Assembly: GCA_017542695.1 (NCBI GenBank)
Contig: JAFXWT010000211.1
Location: 1-17,192 of the forward strand
Direction: 5' to 3'
DNA length: 17,192 nt
Source of the DNA: Clostridia bacterium
GTDB taxonomy: Bacteria > Bacillota_A > Clostridia > Oscillospirales > CAG-272
Shown: in pieces, positions 14,090 to 17,192 of the stretch
Position numbering within the stretch: the first letter of the stretch is position 1
How the letters are laid out: every line of letters begins with the position of its first letter
Made by a program: the position numbers and the translations under genes
Notes under the pieces: generated by a model
Told to the model about the DNA's origin: nothing
Seen by the model: the letters and a program-made list of their open reading frames with translations, nothing else
The model's database searches: none

Positions 14090-14347
14090 ATGTCAAGCGA
14101 AGAATTTGAAAAAAACATGCAAGAAGTGAGAAATGAGTTATACGATAAACTCAAGGAAGTCGGTGATGTTGACTCTGATGATTTTGAAATGAAAAACGTC
14201 AACGATTTAAATCGGCTTTTTGTGCTTATCGGAGTAGCTTATCAAGATGCAGGTTTAGGATTTCTTCAAGTCGAATTTGAATCCGGAAGCGTCGAAGAAA
14301 ACAACTATCGCCGACCACGTTTGAAAATACGAAAAACACAGCAGTGA
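14090..14347 (+). CDS. Hypothetical acidic small protein
   Basis: This 85-residue protein was not recognised. It has an acidic, helical N-terminal half (SSEEFEKNMQEVRNELYDKL, then DVDSDDFEM), a short hydrophobic helix (LFVLIGVAYQDAGLGFLQVE) and a basic tail (RRPRLKIRKTQQ). An excellent ribosome binding site (AAAGGAGG, six bases before the ATG) supports translation. It is the first gene of the mobilisation cluster and sits directly behind the tandem palindromes. It may be a relaxosome accessory or a regulator; there is no direct evidence. Confidence 0.7.
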   Translation: MSSEEFEKNMQEVRNELYDKLKEVGDVDSDDFEMKNVNDLNRLFVLIGVAYQDAGLGFLQVEFESGSVEENNYRRPRLKIRKTQQ

Positions 14348-14396
14348 TGAGCGTACAAAGTGTTGATGTTTCATCACATAAGAAAACTAAATCAAG

Positions 14397-14420
14397 CGTA
14401 AACACGTAAACATGTTTACG
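14397..14420. promoter_or_regulatory. Palindromic operator with a tandem half-site
   Basis: CGTAAACATGTTTACG (14405-14420) is a perfect 16-base palindrome. Its left half CGTAAACA is repeated directly in front (14397-14404). The AAAC-N2-GTTT core is shared with the palindrome at 14060-14075. It lies 34 bases before the ATG at 14455 and is probably bound by the same regulator. Confidence 0.6.
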
Positions 14421-14454
14421 TCAACAAATATATAACTTAAAAGGAGATACCAAT

Positions 14455-15024
14455 ATGTCAGAATCAAAAGATATTTCAAAAGCAGTAAGGGTGGACGCCA
14501 CAACAGCGAAACTATTCGAGGAAGTAATGAATGAATATAGGGAAGGGAACGAAAAACAGGGAGATACTCTACGTCGAATATTCTCTATTGCCCATCTCAA
14601 AAAATCCGTTATTTCAAATCCAGTAGTTGCTGATAAAATCGAGCAAATTGAGTTAACGATTGATAGTGTTGTTAATCAAATCATCGGCGTTGTTTCAGCG
14701 CAAGACGCAGAAATGAGGCGAGTTAACGACGTGGCAATTTCATTTCAAAAAGAACGCGATGATGCGATCGAAAAAGCATATAATGCCGAAGCAGAATTAA
14801 CAGAGTGTTTGGAGAGAGAAAATGAGTTAATCGAAAAAAACGAACTGCTTTCAAAAACAAACAATATAATGAAAACACAAATTGAGCAGCTGGAACAATC
14901 AAGTCCCGACAGATTACGTGAACTTGAACTTGAAGTTGCATCGCTTAAGGCATCGCTCGAAGCTCGGAAGGAGAGTGGTGAATATTTTGAACAGATAATT
15001 AACGCCATCAATGAAGAGTTATAA
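14455..15024 (+). CDS. Probable DNA-binding coiled-coil mobilisation accessory protein
   Basis: This 189-residue protein has an N-terminal segment that may be a short DNA-binding (ribbon-helix-helix-like) fold: KAVRVDATTAKLFEEVMNEY, then a second helix GDTLRRIFSIAHL (about residues 8-50). From about 90 to 185 it is a long coiled coil rich in E, K, L and Q. This layout is common among plasmid accessory proteins near relaxase genes and somewhat recalls KfrA. AAAGGAG precedes the ATG. It lies 59 bases before the relaxase gene. Likely roles are binding of the neighbouring palindromes as an autoregulator or helping to assemble the relaxosome. The family assignment is uncertain. Confidence 0.6.
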   Translation: MSESKDISKAVRVDATTAKLFEEVMNEYREGNEKQGDTLRRIFSIAHLKKSVISNPVVADKIEQIELTIDSVVNQIIGVVSAQDAEMRRVNDVAISFQKERDDAIEKAYNAEAELTECLERENELIEKNELLSKTNNIMKTQIEQLEQSSPDRLRELELEVASLKASLEARKESGEYFEQIINAINEEL

Positions 15025-15029
15025 ATATC

Positions 15030-15047
15030 CCTATATGCTTAAATAGG
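15030..15047. repeat. Copy of an 18-base motif also found at 4085-4102
   Basis: CCTATATGCTTAAATAGG differs from CCTATATACTTAAATAGG (4085-4102) at one base. Both copies have CCTAT/ATAGG ends around an A+T-rich centre. This copy lies between the coiled-coil gene and the relaxase gene, 36 bases before the relaxase ATG. The two copies bracket the restriction operon. Confidence 0.6.
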
Positions 15048-15083
15048 TAAATTTTCAAAATAAAAATTGAAAGGACTACATAC

Positions 15084-16205
15084 ATGTACAGTATCTTAGG
15101 AATTCAATCAATAAAATCAAACGGCAACACGTCAGCCAATCAAATGGCGAGAGCGCAAATTCATCACGATTTTCGTTTAGGAGATTGTGAGTACGCCGAT
15201 GTCAGCAAGCTTGAAGAAAATAGGGTTCTATTACTTAACAACGGTTTACTCTCTTTACCAGGTGGAGAAAAATATGAACCGTTTCGTTTTGAGAACAAAG
15301 ACAAAACGCCCGATATTCATTTCGGCGATGTATTTAAGAAGCATATAAAAGAGAAGTGCAAACCAGATTATAAAGTTCGTAAAAACGCAATCTACGCGAT
15401 AGAACTGATGTTAACTGCATCGAGCAAGCGCCCTGCTGATTTTGACGAGGCAGGATGGATTCGCGACAGTCTTAAGTGGGTAGAAGACAAATTCGGGAAA
15501 GACAACGTCGTTTTCGCGGTGCTCCATAGAGACGAAACAACCCCGCATATCCACGTCCAAATCATTCCGATTGTTGACGGAAAGCTCAACGCTTCGCACT
15601 ACACCGGAAAAATGGAAAAGAATCGCGAGTTGAACAAAAGCTATTTTGAGGCAATCAAAAAATACGGTTTTGAGAGGCGCAAAAAGCCGCTTCATAAGAA
15701 AAAAATACCTATAGCAGTTTTCCGCGAACGTTTACAGCAAGAGATCGACAAGAGCATTCCACAACCTTTTGCTAACGAAACGGCAATCGCGTATAGCAGA
15801 AGAATTGTTGACTGGATCGATAATCGCCGGGCGGAGATGTTCTTCGATGTTTCCAAGGAACGCGATTGTATTTTTGAAGAATGGCGGGTAGCTCAGGAAC
15901 GAGAAAATGATCTTGATAGACGCAGTTGGAGAATTAGCGTCGAGGAAACAAAACAGAAGGAAAAAGAAGCCGAGCTCGAAAAATATAAATCTGACCACGA
16001 AAATATGGAGGCTTTAAGAGAGGCAAAAAGAAGGGGATATCTACATGAGGACGAATGTAACTTAATTAACCGAATGATAAAATTGGGAAGGAGCTTTTTG
16101 AAAGAGATGGCGGAAAAAATACTCCATCCCAAAGACGAGATGCCTAAAGTCGAAAAAGATGAAATCGATAGAAATGATGTTCAAAACGATGATCATGAAA
16201 GATAA
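15084..16205 (+). CDS. mobV: MobV-family plasmid mobilisation relaxase
   Basis: This is a relaxase of the MobV (Pre/Mob) family, 373 aa, somewhat shorter than many members. It would nick one strand at an oriT and pilot it into a recipient through another element's transfer channel. The metal-binding motif HRDETTPHIHV (148-158; H148, H155, H157) fits the family's HxDE...PHxH, and RKNAIYAIE (99-107) fits the preceding conserved motif. IPIVDGKLNA follows, as is usual. Near the N-terminus QIHHDF (25-30) aligns best with the conserved histidine of motif I, the nucleophile in pMV158 MobM, but the surrounding residues are divergent. The C-terminal third is a charged coiled coil. AAAGGA precedes the ATG at eight bases. 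No transfer channel genes are nearby. Confidence 0.88.
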   Translation: MYSILGIQSIKSNGNTSANQMARAQIHHDFRLGDCEYADVSKLEENRVLLLNNGLLSLPGGEKYEPFRFENKDKTPDIHFGDVFKKHIKEKCKPDYKVRKNAIYAIELMLTASSKRPADFDEAGWIRDSLKWVEDKFGKDNVVFAVLHRDETTPHIHVQIIPIVDGKLNASHYTGKMEKNRELNKSYFEAIKKYGFERRKKPLHKKKIPIAVFRERLQQEIDKSIPQPFANETAIAYSRRIVDWIDNRRAEMFFDVSKERDCIFEEWRVAQERENDLDRRSWRISVEETKQKEKEAELEKYKSDHENMEALREAKRRGYLHEDECNLINRMIKLGRSFLKEMAEKILHPKDEMPKVEKDEIDRNDVQNDDHER

Positions 16206-16220
16206 TAAGGTTCATATATA

Positions 16221-16247
16221 AAAGCCGCGTTTTTTGGACGCGGCTTT
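16221..16247. terminator. Bidirectional terminator between convergent genes
   Basis: AAAGCCGCGT and ACGCGGCTTT form a perfect 10-bp stem around a TTTTTGG loop. T-rich sequence follows on both strands (TCTTC rightward, TATATATG leftward after the U run of the stem). It closes the relaxase transcript from the left and the XRE regulator transcript from the right. Confidence 0.85.
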
Positions 16248-16249
16248 CT

Positions 16250-16612
16250 TCATTTTCTGTATTTTTCTATTTCAGCGAGATCGTCTAATGTATTGAGTGC
16301 TTTCTGTTGCCCAGTTTCGTTCAATTTGTCAAAAAGGCTTAATGCTTCAACAGCAGATTTGCCATATAAGTTGGAAACATTCATTAAAACAATTTTTTCG
16401 TTGGTTGCGGTTGATGTCTGATTAAGCAAAGCATCTACACTAATACCGAATATCTCGGCAACGGCGGAAAGTTTGTTTGCCGGCAAATCTTTCACGCCTT
16501 TTTCGATTTTGGAGACTGACGATAGATCAGAATATCCAAGCAAGTCGGCAAGCTGGCGTTGCGTCATTTTGCGTTCAATGCGTAAATTTTTTATAATCTC
16601 TCCAGTGGTCAT
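16250..16612 (-). CDS. XRE-family transcriptional regulator
   Basis: This 120-residue protein has an N-terminal Cro/CI helix-turn-helix (about 4-62), with MTQRQLADLLGYSDL and SSVSKIEKG as the two DNA-contact helices (16-39). A helical C-terminal half (about 70-118) probably dimerises. The ATG at 16612 follows GAGGTG at seven bases. It is divergent from the gene at 16787, and the 175-base gap holds two back-to-back promoters and inverted repeats, the layout of an autoregulated switch. It is convergent with the relaxase gene. It likely controls itself and the divergent gene. No peptidase domain is present, so induction by self-cleavage is unlikely. Confidence 0.88.
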   Translation of the reverse strand: MTTGEIIKNLRIERKMTQRQLADLLGYSDLSSVSKIEKGVKDLPANKLSAVAEIFGISVDALLNQTSTATNEKIVLMNVSNLYGKSAVEALSLFDKLNETGQQKALNTLDDLAEIEKYRK

Positions 16613-16635
16613 ATACTATCACCTCATTTTTTCAA

Positions 16636-16664
16636 AGTATATCACATATTTGAACAAAATTCAA
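16636..16664 (-). promoter_or_regulatory. Promoter of the XRE regulator with an overlapping operator
   Basis: On the minus strand TTGAAT (16664-16659) and TATACT (16641-16636) are 17 bases apart, with the ATG at 16612. The inverted repeat TTGAA-CAAAA-TTCAA (16650-16664) covers the -35 box and is a candidate autorepression site. Confidence 0.65.
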
Positions 16665-16691
16665 TATTTTTCAAAAAAATAAAAATATCTA

Positions 16692-16720
16692 TTGACTTTT
16701 ATTCCATAATATGATATACT
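16692..16720 (+). promoter_or_regulatory. Promoter of the 16787 gene
   Basis: TTGACT (16692-16697) and TATACT (16715-16720) are 17 bases apart. The leader from about 16727 contains an imperfect inverted repeat, AAAGTGGA (16729-16736) and TCCATTT (16744-16750), a possible operator, ahead of AAGGAGGG (16771-16778). Confidence 0.75.
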
Positions 16721-16786
16721 ATACTCAGAAAGTGGAACAAAAGTCCATTTCGAAAATATTTTTTATAATCAAGGAGGGTCTTTTAT

Positions 16787-17164
16787 ATGACCAACAAAAT
16801 TTCAAATTCCATCGAGTCCATTGAATCCTTTAACAAGAGTTACATTGCGTTCTGGAGCCATCAGGTTGCCGCGCAGGTGTATAATCAGGAACTTGGTGTT
16901 CTATCAGAGCAAATCAGGCATTCCATTGGCGATGAACGCGCAGAACTCGAATTACTTCGAAAGAGTATTGAGGAGAAGTATAACGAGGAAATCAAGCATA
17001 TATTTCCACTGCTCAAAAAAATGGCTACCCGCAATGGTGAATTGGCCGTTGAGTGCTATGAAACTCTAAAATCGTCCTCTTCGTCTATCGTAGTTAATTA
17101 TACTCGGCTCATATCCGTAACCCCTGAGCTCAGAGATATATTCCTCAGCTGTTATGGAGGATGA
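16787..17164 (+). CDS. Hypothetical helical protein divergent from the XRE regulator
   Basis: This 125-residue protein was not recognised. It is predicted to be mainly helical, with an amphipathic stretch from about 25 to 85 (EQIRHSIGDERAELELLRKS, then EEKYNEEIKHIFPLL) and a polar serine run near 97-101. It has no signal peptide, membrane segment or metal motif. AAGGAGGG lies eight bases before the ATG, and a good promoter precedes it, so expression is likely. The next gene begins five bases after its stop, which suggests an operon continuing to the right. Its position opposite an XRE regulator fits a regulated accessory gene, but the role is unknown. Confidence 0.78.
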   Translation: MTNKISNSIESIESFNKSYIAFWSHQVAAQVYNQELGVLSEQIRHSIGDERAELELLRKSIEEKYNEEIKHIFPLLKKMATRNGELAVECYETLKSSSSSIVVNYTRLISVTPELRDIFLSCYGG

Positions 17165-17169
17165 GATGT

Positions 17170-17192
17170 ATGAACGGCGGAGATGATTTTTC
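17170..17192 (+). CDS. Start of a downstream gene, cut by the window edge
   Basis: ATG at 17170 opens MNGGDDF and runs off the end. GGAGGA (17156-17161) lies eight bases upstream, within the end of the preceding gene. The in-frame ATG at 17161 lies within that ribosome binding site and is less likely. Too little is present to identify the protein. Confidence 0.5.

Noticed and set aside
1..17192. CRISPR arrays, tRNA or rRNA genes, intact insertion sequences
   Set aside because: No regularly spaced repeats, cloverleaf-like sequence or transposase gene was seen on either strand.

Overview
The window looks like a chromosomal segment from a low-to-moderate G+C Firmicute, probably a clostridial gut-type bacterium. 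The grounds are AGGAGG-type ribosome binding sites before nearly every gene, TTGACA/TATAAT promoters, a Gram-positive-type LexA box, and a UvrX/YqjW-like polymerase followed by a YolD-family gene. The polymerase region (about 1-1880) is visibly richer in G+C than the rest. From about 1880 the sequence is A+T-rich and carries accessory genes and gene remnants, which suggests acquired DNA.

Layout. (1) 56-1691: SOS-regulated Y-family DNA polymerase plus YolD-like protein. (2) 1692-2250: no intact gene; it holds a surface-protein (MBG-like) fragment, a good promoter, an amber-interrupted frame and a terminator. (3) 2254-3998, minus strand: an AAA+/DUF4143 ATPase and a membrane-anchored XRE-type regulator whose tail seems frameshifted. 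(4) 4058-4474: hairpins, a stranded gene 3' end with its terminator, nested palindromes and the promoter of the next operon. (5) 4475-13690, plus strand: one compact eight-gene operon built on a type I restriction-modification system, in the order single-domain S protein, hsdM, dinD-like, TIR-like effector, full hsdS, winged-helix/zinc-site protein, hsdR, YgjP-like metallopeptidase; it ends in a terminator. (6) 14090-16205: a small unknown protein, a possible DNA-binding coiled-coil protein and a MobV-type relaxase, controlled by a set of 16-bp palindromes. (7) 16250-17192: an XRE regulator divergent from an unknown gene, followed by the start of another gene.

How the parts may work together. 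HsdM with an S subunit would methylate self DNA, and HsdR would cut unmodified DNA. The TIR-like protein lies inside the same transcription unit and has the conserved TIR glutamate, so it could be a second, NAD-depleting layer of defence. DinD-like proteins are known from E. coli to antagonise RecA filaments and may limit repair or recombination of restricted DNA. The winged-helix/zinc and metallopeptidase genes are translationally coupled to hsdS and hsdR, so they probably belong to the system, but their roles are unknown. The MobV relaxase gives a route for mobilisation by a helper conjugative element. No integrase, replication gene or transfer channel is visible in the window, so the element's borders are unresolved.
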